From CAVSRC01 sp963830205 (GTDB taxonomy: Bacteria > Pseudomonadota > Alphaproteobacteria > Rhizobiales > Kaistiaceae), in NCBI GenBank assembly GCA_963830205.1, contig CAWHLP010000034.1, forward strand, positions 3,735 through 67,734: a stretch of DNA of 64,000 bases. Direction: 5' to 3'. This document shows, piece after piece, positions 48,187 through 57,274 of this stretch. Position numbers and translations under genes: made by a program. How positions within the stretch are numbered: the stretch's first letter is position 1; each line of letters begins with the position of its first letter. The notes below the pieces were generated by a model. The model had not been told where the DNA came from, did no database searches, and saw nothing but the letters and a program-made list of their open reading frames with translations.

Positions 48187-48812
48187 GCGACATTCGGCAT
48201 ATCGTCTTCGACATCGGCATGGTGCTTGTCGAATGGGACGCGGAAATCCCTTATCGGCGGCTCATCCCCGACGCGGCCGAGCGGCGCTATTTCCTGACCC
48301 ACGTCTGCACCCAGGAATGGAACATCCAGCAGGACCGCGGACGCGGCTGGCGCGAGGCCGAGGACCAGCTCATCGCCCAGTATCCCGAGCATGAGGCGAT
48401 GATCCGCGCCTTCCGCCAGAACTGGGCGGAGATGGTGCCGCGCCATTTTCCGGACACGCTGGCAATCCGCGACGCGCTGATGGCAGAGGGCTACGACGTG
48501 ACCGCGCTGACCAACTTCGCCGCCGACACCTTCGCCGAGGCGCGGGTCAAGTTCCCCTTCCTCAACCAGTTCCGCGGCATCACGGTCTCGGCCGACATCG
48601 GCCTGATGAAGCCGGAGCTTGCCATCTACCGGCATCACCAGCAGGCCTTCGGCCTCGATCCCGCGGCGACCCTCTTCTTCGACGACAACTCCGCCAATGT
48701 CGCCGGGGCGCGCGCCGCCGGCTGGCAGGCGGAACAGTTCGTCGGCGCCGCGCAGATGCGCGCCGACCTCGCCCGCCACGGCGTCATGCTGGACAGACAC
48801 GCCTCATCCTGA
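48183..48812 (+). CDS. HAD-superfamily hydrolase (YihX-like)
   Basis: 209 residues from GTG 48183, coupled to mutY by a four-base overlap. HAD motif I is degenerate at its second Asp (VFDIGMVLVEWD), motif II is TNFAADTF, and motif III plus IV read MKPELAIYRHHQQAFGLDPA and FFDDNSANVAGARAAGWQA. The D-x-G instead of D-x-D arrangement is typical of the YihX-type subgroup, which includes sugar-phosphate phosphatases. The substrate is unknown. Confidence 0.88.
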   Translation: MSDIRHIVFDIGMVLVEWDAEIPYRRLIPDAAERRYFLTHVCTQEWNIQQDRGRGWREAEDQLIAQYPEHEAMIRAFRQNWAEMVPRHFPDTLAIRDALMAEGYDVTALTNFAADTFAEARVKFPFLNQFRGITVSADIGLMKPELAIYRHHQQAFGLDPAATLFFDDNSANVAGARAAGWQAEQFVGAAQMRADLARHGVMLDRHASS

Positions 48813-48850
48813 GGCGCCCGTCCGCAGGACGGGCTTCGAAGGGTCAGTCG
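48802..48850. repeat. Short palindromic intergenic repeat (CTCATCCTGAGG type)
   Basis: CCTCATCCTGAGGCGCCCGT, CCGCAGGACGGG and CTTCGAAGGGTCAG form a nested hairpin at the convergent ends of the HAD and PHP genes, overlapping their last codons. Same opening as the repeats at 10901 and 33578. Confidence 0.65.
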
Positions 48851-49743
48851 GGCCAGACCGGATTGGACCATGCCGAACGGCCGGCGGCGTCGGTCACCAC
48901 CAGGCGGAACCAGTCGCCGGCGAAGCGTTCGAGCGGCAGGCTCGCCCGCGTCATCTGCCGGCTGGTGCGGTTGACCGTGCGGCTGCCGCGGCCGACCAGC
49001 GCCACGTTGACGGCGGGCGAGCACTCGACATGGGCCTCGCCGCCTGCGACGGCGAAGGCATGGATGAGCGGACCCTGGCTCGCATAGAAGTCGCCGGCCT
49101 TCATGGCGGCCGTGAGCGCCACCGGCTCGTTGGCCTCGGCCTTGACCATCATCCAGCCGCCGAAGCCGTCATCGATCCTGAAATGAGCGTCGTCGGCGGC
49201 ATAGGCGGTGAGCCGGTGTCCCTCATTGAGGAGCAGGTCGAGCAGATAGGTGCCGTCCGGGCGGGCGCATTCGAGCTGGCAGCCGTGATTGTAGATCTCG
49301 ACGGCATGGGCATGGGCGGCCATGGCGCGGCCGTCGGCCTCGGTCAGTCCCGACCATTGCGGGTGGGCGATGCCGACGAAGGCGCCGGCGGCCTTGGCCC
49401 GCGCGGCAAGCGCCACGCCGGTCTCGTCCGCGCCGGTCGGGGCGAAGTCCTGCGGCAGGCCGGCGGCGAGCACATGCCAGATCTCGCCGTGGCTGTTGGC
49501 CGGTGCATGGATCTCGGCGCCCAGGATGGTGGTGAACGAGTTGGTGCGGAAGGGCCGCGTGTCGGCGATCGGGAATCCGTAGACGGGCAGGAAATGATCC
49601 GACAGGCAGAGGAAATCGTAGCCCGCCTCGCGGTAGAGCCGGCAGACTTCCTCCGGCTCGAGCCGCCCGTCGGAGAGCGTCGAGTGGGTGTGGATGTTGC
49701 CCCGCCAGAAGCGGCCGGGAGCCGCGAAAGCATGTGTGCCCAT
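48844..49743 (-). CDS. PHP-domain phosphoesterase-like protein
   Basis: 299 residues. The N-terminal metal site NIHTHSTLSDGRLEPEEV is the classic PHP H-x-H motif; further likely ligands are in LCLSDHFLPV, GAEIHA and GIAHPQW. The C-terminal 90 residues look like a beta-sandwich (VECSPAVNVALVGRGSRTVN ... AAGRSAWSNPVWPD). A metal-dependent phosphoesterase is expected; the substrate is unknown. No signal peptide is evident. Confidence 0.85.
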   Translation of the reverse strand: MGTHAFAAPGRFWRGNIHTHSTLSDGRLEPEEVCRLYREAGYDFLCLSDHFLPVYGFPIADTRPFRTNSFTTILGAEIHAPANSHGEIWHVLAAGLPQDFAPTGADETGVALAARAKAAGAFVGIAHPQWSGLTEADGRAMAAHAHAVEIYNHGCQLECARPDGTYLLDLLLNEGHRLTAYAADDAHFRIDDGFGGWMMVKAEANEPVALTAAMKAGDFYASQGPLIHAFAVAGGEAHVECSPAVNVALVGRGSRTVNRTSRQMTRASLPLERFAGDWFRLVVTDAAGRSAWSNPVWPD

Positions 49744-49826
49744 GGGGCGACCCTCGTCGATGTCGAAGACACGACGATGACAATGCCGGGGCCGGTCAAG
49801 TCAAGCGGGACGTCGACGCCTTCCGC

Positions 49827-50942
49827 TCACGCTCCGGCGCTGTGCAGGGCGCGCCGGGCGACCGCCCGCAGCTCGTCGATCGGCGCCCGTGCGCCATCGA
49901 CGATGGTGTGCCAGAAGGTCCAGCCGTTGCAGGCGTCGAGCCCCTGCACCAGCGCGCCGATGCGGTGGATGGAGCCGGTGTGCTCTCCGACCCGGACCGT
50001 GCCGTCGGCGCGCACCTCGGCCTCGTGGCGGGCGCGCGCATCGGTGAGGATCGTGCCGGGCGCGATCAGGCCGGCCTCGACCAGGGAGCCGAAGGGGACG
50101 CGCGGCTCGCCGCGCTTGCCGGCACTGACGGCGATGGCCGTCTCGGGCACCGGCTCGACGTCGGCGATGCGGGCCATGGCTGCGGCGATATACTCGTCCT
50201 CGCGCTCGATGCCGACGAAATGGCGGCCGAGCCTTCTGGCGACCGCGCCGGTGGTGCCGGTGCCGAAGAACGGGTCGAGCACCACGTCGCCCGGCTGGGT
50301 GGAGGCGAGCAGGATGCGGTGGAGCAGCGCCTCCGGCTTCTGGGTCGGGTGGGCCTTGTGCCCCTCCCCGTCCTTCAGCCGCTCGTTGCCGGTGCAGATC
50401 GGGAACAGCCAGTCTGAGCGCATCTGGGTGCCCTCATTGGCCTCCTTCAGCGCGTGATAGTTGAAGGTGTAGCCCTTGGCGTTGGCGTCGCGGCTCGCCC
50501 AGATCAGCGTCTCGTGGGCATTGGTGAAGCGCCGCCCGCGGAAATTGGGCATCGGGTTGGTCTTGCGCCAGACGATGTCGTTGAGGATCCAGAAGCCAAG
50601 ATCCTGGAGGATGGCGCCGACGCGGAAGATGTTGTGGTAGGAGCCGATCACCCACAGGGCGCCGTTCGGCTTGAGCACCCGCCGGCAGGCGTAGAGCCAG
50701 GCGCGGGTGAAATCGTCATAGGCCGAAAACGAGGCGAACTTGTCCCAGTCGTCGTCGACGGCGGCGACCTCCGACTGGTCCGGCCGGGTGAGCCGGCCCT
50801 CGAGCTGCAGGTTGTAGGGCGGGTCGGCGAAGACCAGGTCCACCGAGGCGGCGGGGAGCTTCTCCAGTTCGGTGATGCAATCGCCCCTGAGAATCGTATC
50901 GAGCCAGGGGGCTTCCCCGGCAGCAGCCCGCAACGCACCCAT
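49827..50942 (-). CDS. ccrM: Cell-cycle-type DNA adenine methyltransferase (GANTC)
   Basis: Methylates adenine in GANTC. 371 residues from ATG 50942 (MGALRAAAG); an earlier ATG at 50966 is possible. The order is beta-class: catalytic DPPYN in DLVFADPPYNLQLEGRL first, SAM motif FFGTGTTGAVARRLG later. The C-terminal 90 residues (VPFGSLVEAGLIAPGTILTD ... GSIHRIGALVQGLDACNGWT) are the extension specific to CcrM orthologues. In alphaproteobacteria the gene is typically under cell-cycle control; CtrA-like half-sites lie upstream. Confidence 0.95.
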   Translation of the reverse strand: MGALRAAAGEAPWLDTILRGDCITELEKLPAASVDLVFADPPYNLQLEGRLTRPDQSEVAAVDDDWDKFASFSAYDDFTRAWLYACRRVLKPNGALWVIGSYHNIFRVGAILQDLGFWILNDIVWRKTNPMPNFRGRRFTNAHETLIWASRDANAKGYTFNYHALKEANEGTQMRSDWLFPICTGNERLKDGEGHKAHPTQKPEALLHRILLASTQPGDVVLDPFFGTGTTGAVARRLGRHFVGIEREDEYIAAAMARIADVEPVPETAIAVSAGKRGEPRVPFGSLVEAGLIAPGTILTDARARHEAEVRADGTVRVGEHTGSIHRIGALVQGLDACNGWTFWHTIVDGARAPIDELRAVARRALHSAGA

Positions 50943-51026
50943 GACCACCCCAACGCAACACGACACAACCAGGAGCCGCGCGTCCCGAGCGCGACAGAGC
51001 CAGGCCGAATCCTGCTCGGACTACGG

Positions 51027-51054
51027 TTAACCCCAGGTTAGGCAGCATGGTTAA
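51027..51054. promoter_or_regulatory. CtrA-like half-sites upstream of ccrM
   Basis: Read toward ccrM: TTAA, 9 bp, CTAA, 7 bp, TTAA. The CTAA-N7-TTAA part differs from the CtrA consensus TTAA-N7-TTAA at one position. It lies about 85-110 bp before the ccrM start in the spacer to the divergent HAD gene. CtrA control of ccrM is known in Caulobacter; here it is only suggested by the motif. Confidence 0.45.
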
Positions 51055-51179
51055 GCGACCGTGAAGGCTTGGCCCCGGCGCGCGCCTGCCATGCACATCG
51101 CCCCTTTCACAGCCGGGCCGGCGGCGTTACATGAACAGCGCCGAACCCTCCCCTCCCCGGCCCACAGACGGAATTCGAG

Positions 51180-51863
51180 ATGCTTTATGTCTTCGACTGC
51201 GACGGTGTCCTCATCGATTCGGAGACCATCGCCTCCAGCGTCGATTCGGAGTTCCTGGCCGAGATCGGCTACGAGATCACGCCTCAGGAGGTCACCACCC
51301 GTTTCGCCGGCCTGACCGGCCGGATGATCGGCGAAATCGTCGAGGCGGAGATCGGCCGCAAGCTGCCCGACGACTTCTTCCAGCGCACGCAGGAGGAGAT
51401 CGACCGGCGGCTCGCCCGCGACCTCAAGGCGGTGCCCGGCGTGCTCGAGGTGCTCGACCGGCTGGAGGGGCAGCCCCGTTGCGTGTGCTCCAATTCGGGG
51501 AGCGCGCGCCTCAAGCTGTCGCTGGAAAAGACCCGCCTGTGGGACCGCTTCGCGCCGCACATCTACTCGGCGACCGAGGTCGGCGACTTCAAGCCGAAAC
51601 CGGCGCCCAACGTCTATCGCCATGCCATCGCGGTGTTCGGCGCAGACCCGCGCGAGACCGTGGTCCTCGAGGACACCGCATTCGGCGTGGCGGCGGCCAA
51701 GGCCGCCGGAGCGCGGGTGATCGGCTTCACCGGCGGCGCCCACACGTGGCCCGGCCATGCCGACGTGCTGACCGATGCCGGCGCCGAGACAGTGATCAAC
51801 CGCTTCGCCCACCTGCCGGCAACCGCCGAGGCCCTGCTCGCCTGGGAAGGAATGCCGGGTTAA
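51180..51863 (+). CDS. HAD-superfamily phosphatase (phosphoglycolate phosphatase-like)
   Basis: 227 residues. Motif I FDCDGVLIDSE with both Asp residues, motif II CSNSGSARLKLSL, motif III KPKPAPNVY and motif IV VLEDTAFGVAAAKAAG, with a helical cap between I and II. This is the beta-phosphoglucomutase/phosphoglycolate phosphatase subgroup, often annotated gph-like or YieH-like. Divergent from ccrM; substrate not assignable. Confidence 0.9.
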   Translation: MLYVFDCDGVLIDSETIASSVDSEFLAEIGYEITPQEVTTRFAGLTGRMIGEIVEAEIGRKLPDDFFQRTQEEIDRRLARDLKAVPGVLEVLDRLEGQPRCVCSNSGSARLKLSLEKTRLWDRFAPHIYSATEVGDFKPKPAPNVYRHAIAVFGADPRETVVLEDTAFGVAAAKAAGARVIGFTGGAHTWPGHADVLTDAGAETVINRFAHLPATAEALLAWEGMPG

Positions 51864-52035
51864 CCAAGAAAGACTGCGGCAAGTCAGCGCAGCCAACGAA
51901 AACACGGATGAACAAGAATTCGTTTCATGTTCCTGCCGTATTAGGCGGGGCATGGTCCCGCTCCTTCCGAGCCCGATTCCCTCGCCCGGCGAGGGGCTGA
52001 CATCCATTTCGGTGCTTTCGGCACCGCCGCCCGCC

Positions 52036-53844
52036 ATGTCCACTGATCGCATCTCAGCCAACGAACCAGCGGGGCTGCTGCCGCGCTTCTCGCTTGCCGT
52101 GCCCGACCGGCTGCGCGCTTTGGTGCGCGGCAGCGAATTGTGGCTCGTGCTCCTGGCGGCAATCGTCGGGGCCGTCGCCGGCGCCACGGTCGTCGCCATG
52201 AACGTGACCGTCGGCATGCTGCACCAGATGCTCTTCGGCATCAGCGCCGGCGACCGGCTGAGCGCGGTGGAAAGCCTGCCGTCGGACATCGGCTTCCTCA
52301 TCCCGGTGGTCGGCGGGCTGATCATGGCCGCCGTGGGGGTGGCGCTGGCCAGAACCCACGTCAAGCGGCCGGTCGACCCGATCGAGGCCAACGCCCTCCA
52401 CGGCGGCCACATGTCGATCCGCGACAGCTTCATCGTCGCCGTACAGACGATCATCTCCAACGGTTTCGGCGCCTCGGTCGGCCTCGAGGCCGGCTATACC
52501 CAGATGGTCTCGGGCATCGCGTCGCGGCTCGGCATCAGCTTCCGGCTGAGGCGCGCCGACCTGCGCGTGCTGGTCGGCTGCGGCGCCGCCGGCGCCATCG
52601 CCGCCGCCTTCGGCGCGCCGCTGACCGGCGCCTTCTACGGCTTCGAGCTGATCATCGGCACCTATACGGCCGCCACCCTGGCGCCGGTGCTGACCGCCTC
52701 CATCGTCGGCGTGCTGGTCACCCACCTGTTCGGCATCGAGCCCTATTCGATCGAGGTCGGGGCGCTGTCGGCCTTTAACGGCTCGGACCTGCCCAACGTG
52801 CTGCTGCTGGCGCTCATGTGCAGCGGCATCGGCATCCTGATCATGCGCGGCGTCACCTTGACCGAGCTCGGCTTCCGCCACTCGCACGTCCCGCGCCTGG
52901 TGCATCCGATCCTCGGCGGCCTGATCGTCGGTGGCTTCGCCCTGATCAACCCGCACGTGCTCTCCTCCGGCCACGGCGCGCTCAAGCTGACGCTCGATTC
53001 GGCGCTGCCGGCGATCGCGCCGCTCGCCCTGCTTCTCGTGCTCAAGGCGAGCGCCTCGGCCGTGTCGCTGGGCTCCGGCTTCCGCGGCGGCTTGTTCTTC
53101 GCTTCCCTCTACATCGGTGCGCTCGCCGGCAAGCTCTACGCCGCGGTGATGGCCGCGGCCCTGCCGGCGCTGGCTCCCGACCCGCTGGTGGCGACCATCG
53201 TCGGCATGAGCGCCACGGCCGTGGCGGTCGTCGGCGGGCCGCTGACCATGTCGTTCCTGGCGCTGGAGACGACCGGCGACGTGCCGGTCACGCTTGCCGT
53301 GCTGGCGGCGGCGATCGTCTCGGCGATCACCGTGCGCGAGCTGTTCGGCTATTCCTTCGCCACCTGGCGGCTGCATCTCCGCGGCGAGACCATCCGCAGC
53401 GCCCACGATGTCGGCCGCATCCGGGCGCTCACCGTCGGCAGCCTCATGCGCCGCGACGTGCGCACCGTGCTCGGCGACGTGCGCCTGTCGGCCTTCCGCC
53501 GTGACTTCCCGCTCGGGTCCACCCAGCGCGTGGTGGTGGTCGACGGCGCCGAGCGCTATCTCGGCATCGCCCTGGTGCCGGAGATCCACGCCGCCGAACT
53601 CAACGGCGACGGCGATTCACGCACCATCGCGGAGTTCCTGCATTACCAGAAGGACGCGCTCGAGCCGCAGTTCAACGTCAAGGACGCGATGCGCATGTTC
53701 GACACGAGCGAGAGCGAGGCGCTGGCCGTGGTCGAGCCCGGCAGCCGGCGCGTGATCGGCCTCCTCACCGAAGCGCACGCGCTCCGCCGCTACTCGGAAG
53801 AGCTCGACCGCGCCCGCCGCGACTTGGTCGGCGAAGGGCGGTAG
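52036..53844 (+). CDS. ClC-family chloride channel or H+/Cl- antiporter with CBS domains
   Basis: 602 residues from ATG 52036 (MSTDRISANE); an earlier GTG at 51952 would add a Pro-rich segment. About 10 membrane helices. The gating-glutamate region is GASVGLEAGYTQM, with Glu in the position of the G-K/R-E-G-P motif; the third anion-binding segment is GSGFRGGLFFASLYIGAL. The C-terminal 170 residues contain two CBS-like modules (VGSLMRRDVRTVL; VKDAMRMFDTSESEALAV). Retention of Glu suggests proton-coupled antiport, but the proton-transfer Glu was not verified. Ends 2 bp before convergent gcvPB. Confidence 0.9.
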   Translation: MSTDRISANEPAGLLPRFSLAVPDRLRALVRGSELWLVLLAAIVGAVAGATVVAMNVTVGMLHQMLFGISAGDRLSAVESLPSDIGFLIPVVGGLIMAAVGVALARTHVKRPVDPIEANALHGGHMSIRDSFIVAVQTIISNGFGASVGLEAGYTQMVSGIASRLGISFRLRRADLRVLVGCGAAGAIAAAFGAPLTGAFYGFELIIGTYTAATLAPVLTASIVGVLVTHLFGIEPYSIEVGALSAFNGSDLPNVLLLALMCSGIGILIMRGVTLTELGFRHSHVPRLVHPILGGLIVGGFALINPHVLSSGHGALKLTLDSALPAIAPLALLLVLKASASAVSLGSGFRGGLFFASLYIGALAGKLYAAVMAAALPALAPDPLVATIVGMSATAVAVVGGPLTMSFLALETTGDVPVTLAVLAAAIVSAITVRELFGYSFATWRLHLRGETIRSAHDVGRIRALTVGSLMRRDVRTVLGDVRLSAFRRDFPLGSTQRVVVVDGAERYLGIALVPEIHAAELNGDGDSRTIAEFLHYQKDALEPQFNVKDAMRMFDTSESEALAVVEPGSRRVIGLLTEAHALRRYSEELDRARRDLVGEGR

Positions 53845-53846
53845 GC

Positions 53847-55413
53847 CTACTCCGCCGCCTCACTCCAGGGCGCGGGCTTCTCCCACTTCAATTTCGGTGA
53901 CCGCGCGGCGCGGGTCTCGTCGAGGCGCCGGCGCGGCGCCAACATCGGCGCCTGGTGGAAGCGCTCCGCCTCGCCGCGCTTGGCCCGCATGACAAGCTCG
54001 CGCAGCGTCGCCACGAACAGGTCGAGCGAGGCCTTCGATTCCGATTCGGTCGGCTCGATCAGCATGGCGCCGTGGACGACCAGCGGGAAATACATGGTCA
54101 TCGGGTGGAAGCCCTCGTCGATCATCGCCTTGGCGAAATCGAGCGTCGAGACGCCGGTGCCTTCGAGGAAATGGTCATCGAACAGCGCCTCGTGCATGCA
54201 GATGCGGTCGCCGAAGGGCTGGCTCATCACGTCGCGCAGGCCGGCGCGCACATAGTTGGCGTTGAGCACGGCATCCTCGGAAGCTTGGCGCAGGCCGTCG
54301 GCGCCGTGAGAGAGCATGTAGGCGAGCGCCCGCACATACATGCCCATCTGGCCGTGGAAGGCGGTCAAGCGGCCGAAGGGCTGTTCGTCGCCGGCCGCTC
54401 CGGCGCGGGTCTCGACCAGAACCGGCTTGCCCGCCTCCAGGCGCAGGTAGGGCATGGGGGCGAAGGCGGCGAGCGCCTTCGACAGCACCACCGGCCCGGA
54501 GCCCGGCCCGCCGCCGCCATGCGGCGTCGAGAAGGTCTTGTGCAGGTTGATGTGCATGGCGTCGACGCCGAGGTCGCCGGGACGAACCTTGCCGACGATG
54601 GCGTTGAAGTTGGCCCCATCGGCATAGAAATAGGCGCCGGCCGCGTGAACCGCATCGGCGATCGCGACGATGTCGCGCTCGAACAGGCCGCAGGTGTTGG
54701 GGTTGGTCAGCATGATCGCCGCAACCTCCGGCGAGAGGCGCTTCTTGACCTCCTCCGGGTCGACGGTGCCGTCGGCGCGCGCCGGCACATCGACGACCTT
54801 GTAGCCAAGCAGCGCCGCCGTGGCCGGGTTGGTGCCGTGGGCGGATTCCGGCACGAGGACGACCGAGCGCGCCTCGCCGCGGGCGGCGAGCGCCGCCTTG
54901 ATCGTCATCATGCCGCAGAGTTCGCCATGGGCGCCGGCCTTGGGGGAGAGCGCCACCGCCGCCATGCCGGTCATCTCCAGCAGCCAATGCGACAGCTCGG
55001 CGATGAGGGCGAGCGCGCCGGGCACGGTCGATTGCGGCTGGAGCGGATGGATGTCGGCGAAGCCGGGCAGCCGCGCCATCTTCTCGTTGAGGCGCGGATT
55101 GTGCTTCATCGTGCAGGAGCCGAGCGGATAGACGCCGGCATCGATGGAATAGTTCTTTTGGCTGAGGCGCACATAGTGGCGCATCGTCTCCGGCTCGGAG
55201 AGACCGGGAAGATCGATCGGCGTCGTGCGGGCATGCGCACCGAGCTTGGATTTTGCCGACGGGGCGTCGGGCAGATCGACGCCGGTCGCCTGGGCGCGGC
55301 CGATCTCGAAGATCAGCGGCTCCTCGATCTGCAAACCGCGATTGGCGGTGAAAGTCTCGTGGCTGGTGCCGCTATTGGCGGCGGGGCGTCGTGGGGCGGC
55401 CTTCGGTCAGCAT
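53847..55413 (-). CDS. gcvPB: Glycine dehydrogenase (decarboxylating) subunit 2, +1 frameshift near the N-terminus
   Basis: C-terminal half of the split P-protein, which decarboxylates glycine with PLP. The PLP lysine motif is MHINLHKTFSTPHGGGGPG. The open frame begins at MQIEEPLIFEIG (55334), but upstream MLTEGRPTTP at ATG 55413 is the expected start; the connection AANSGTSHETFTANRGLQIE is one base out of frame. The extra base is in GGGG at 55383-55386 (CCCC in sense). Corrected length about 521 residues. Last gene of the gcv operon, separated from gcvPA by a 500-bp stretch with a DUF559 relic. Confidence 0.92.
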
Positions 55414-55554
55414 GGCAGGGTCTCTTCACCGATGAACTTCTACGCTTGCGCGTCTCCAATGCCTCGCGCTTGTAGGGGGCGGCCAGTCGTGTCGGAGTTG
55501 GCGGAACGATACGAGACCAGCGCTCCCGATAGACAACTGCTCGCGCAGCCTGTC

Positions 55555-55840
55555 GATCTTCCGCAGGATGAGGCCAAGCTTCTGGGTTCACTGCGTTCTT
55601 GCGCGGGCTCGGCTACGACTTCCGCCGTCAACGGCCGCAGGCGTACATCGTCGATTCTCGTTTGCACTGAAGCACGATGTGGCCGTAGAGATTGATGGCA
55701 GCCAACACGGCGACCCGGGCACGCTTGAAACCGACGACGCCGTGCGGGACGCTGACGTGCTACGATGGATTTCGCTCCTTCTCTCTGGAACAACGAGATC
55801 GCAATCTGGACGGCGTGCTTGAGATATCGCTCCATGCTGC
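55555..55840 (+). pseudogene. Decayed DUF559-family (VSR-like) gene remnant
   Basis: On the plus strand, pieces of a DUF559 protein occur in order but in different frames: DEAKL(L/W)..LRS near 55566-55605, LGYDFRRQRPQAYIVDSR near 55609-55665, HDVAVEIDGSQHGD near 55672-55717, and FWNNEIA then NLDGVLEISLHAA near 55785-55838. At least three shifts and a TGA interrupt it. DUF559 proteins resemble very-short-patch repair endonucleases. It is antisense to the gcv operon and separates gcvPA from gcvPB. Confidence 0.8.
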
Positions 55841-55910
55841 GCGCGAGTCGACCCCACCACCGCGCTGCATGCGATCCCCTCCGTTCCGGGAAGGGATAGC
55901 GCCAGCCTCA

Positions 55911-57254
55911 TCACAGCACCTCCTTCAGCGCCGCGACATAAGCCGCGCGGTCGGCATCGCCGTTGATCTCGGTCGACGCGACGACGAGGAGGTTCGCGAG
56001 TTCCGGCCGCTCCGGCTCGAGCCGGGAGACCGGCACGCCGGCAAGCACGCCGCGCTTCGCCAGGTCCTCGACCAACGGGGCGGCGGGCTTGGGCAGGCGG
56101 ACGGTGAACTCGTTGAAAAACGAGTCGTTCAAGACGCTTACGCCGGGAACCGCAGAAAGCGATTCTGCCAAGGCGACCGCATTGGCGTGGTTGATCGCGG
56201 CCAGCCGCTTCAGGCCGGCCTCGCCGAGCAGAGTCATGTGGATCGAGAAGGCGAGCGCGCAGAGCCCTGAATTGGTGCAGATGTTGGAGGTCGCCTTGTC
56301 GCGGCGGATGTGCTGCTCGCGGGTGGACAGCGTCAGCACGAAACCGCGCCGGCCCTCCGCGTCCAGCGTCTCGCCGCAGAGCCGCCCGGGCATCTGGCGG
56401 ATGAACTTGTTGCGGGTGGCGAAGAGGCCGACATAGGGCCCGCCGAAATTGAGCGCATTGCCGATCGACTGGCCCTCGCCGACGACGATGTCGGCGCCCT
56501 GCGGCCCCGGCGGCTCGATGGCGCCGAAGGCGACCGCCTCGGTGAAGACCGCAATCAGCAGCGCTCCCTTCTCGTGCGCCTTCTCGGCGATCGGCTTCAG
56601 GTCGATGAGCTGGCCGTAGAAGGACGGCGACTGGACGACGACGCAGGAGGTGTCGCCGTCGATGGCATCGAGGATCGCCTCGGTTCCCGTCGGGTCCGGC
56701 GGCAGCTCGAAGACGCCGTCGCTGGACGAGCGCGAATAGGTGCGCACGACCGAGCGGTATTGCGGATGCAGGCCGCCGGAGAGCACCGCCTTCGAGCGCC
56801 TGGTCAGGCGGTGGGCCATGAGCACGGCCTCGGCGGTCGCTGTCGAGCCGTCATACATGGAGGCGTTGGCGACCTCCATGCCGAGCAGATTGGCGACCTG
56901 GGTCTGGAACTCGAAGAGGACTTGCAGCGTTCCCTGCGACACCTCCGGCTGATAGGGCGTGTAGCTGGTCAGGAACTCGGAGCGCTGGATCAAGTGGTCA
57001 ACGCTCGCCGGCACATGATGGCGATAGGCGCCGGCACCGACGAAGAAGGGCACCGACGCCGCGGTGACGTTCTTCGCGGCAAGAGCGCCGAGGATGCGCT
57101 CAACCTCCATCTCGCCTTTGGCGAGCGGCAGGTCGACCAGCTTGTCGAGGCGCTTGTCCGCCGGCACGTCGGCGAAGAGGTCGTTGATGGACGCGACGCC
57201 GATGCGGGCGAGCATCGCCGCGCGCTCGGTGTCGGTATGGGGGAGATAGCGCAT
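55911..57254 (-). CDS. gcvPA: Glycine dehydrogenase (decarboxylating) subunit 1
   Basis: N-terminal half of the split P-protein. 447 residues from ATG 57254 (MRYLPHTDTERAAMLARIGV); an upstream in-frame start at 57329 is unlikely. Conserved segments: FFVGAGAYRHHVPASVDHLI, LTSYTPYQPEVSQGTLQVLF, NASMYDGSTATAEAVLMAHR, and GEGQSIGNALNFGGPYVG. Works with gcvPB, gcvH and gcvT in glycine cleavage to CO2, NH3 and methylene-THF. Confidence 0.96.
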   Translation of the reverse strand: MRYLPHTDTERAAMLARIGVASINDLFADVPADKRLDKLVDLPLAKGEMEVERILGALAAKNVTAASVPFFVGAGAYRHHVPASVDHLIQRSEFLTSYTPYQPEVSQGTLQVLFEFQTQVANLLGMEVANASMYDGSTATAEAVLMAHRLTRRSKAVLSGGLHPQYRSVVRTYSRSSSDGVFELPPDPTGTEAILDAIDGDTSCVVVQSPSFYGQLIDLKPIAEKAHEKGALLIAVFTEAVAFGAIEPPGPQGADIVVGEGQSIGNALNFGGPYVGLFATRNKFIRQMPGRLCGETLDAEGRRGFVLTLSTREQHIRRDKATSNICTNSGLCALAFSIHMTLLGEAGLKRLAAINHANAVALAESLSAVPGVSVLNDSFFNEFTVRLPKPAAPLVEDLAKRGVLAGVPVSRLEPERPELANLLVVASTEINGDADRAAYVAALKEVL

Positions 57255-57274
57255 GGGCTGTTTCCTCTTCGCGC

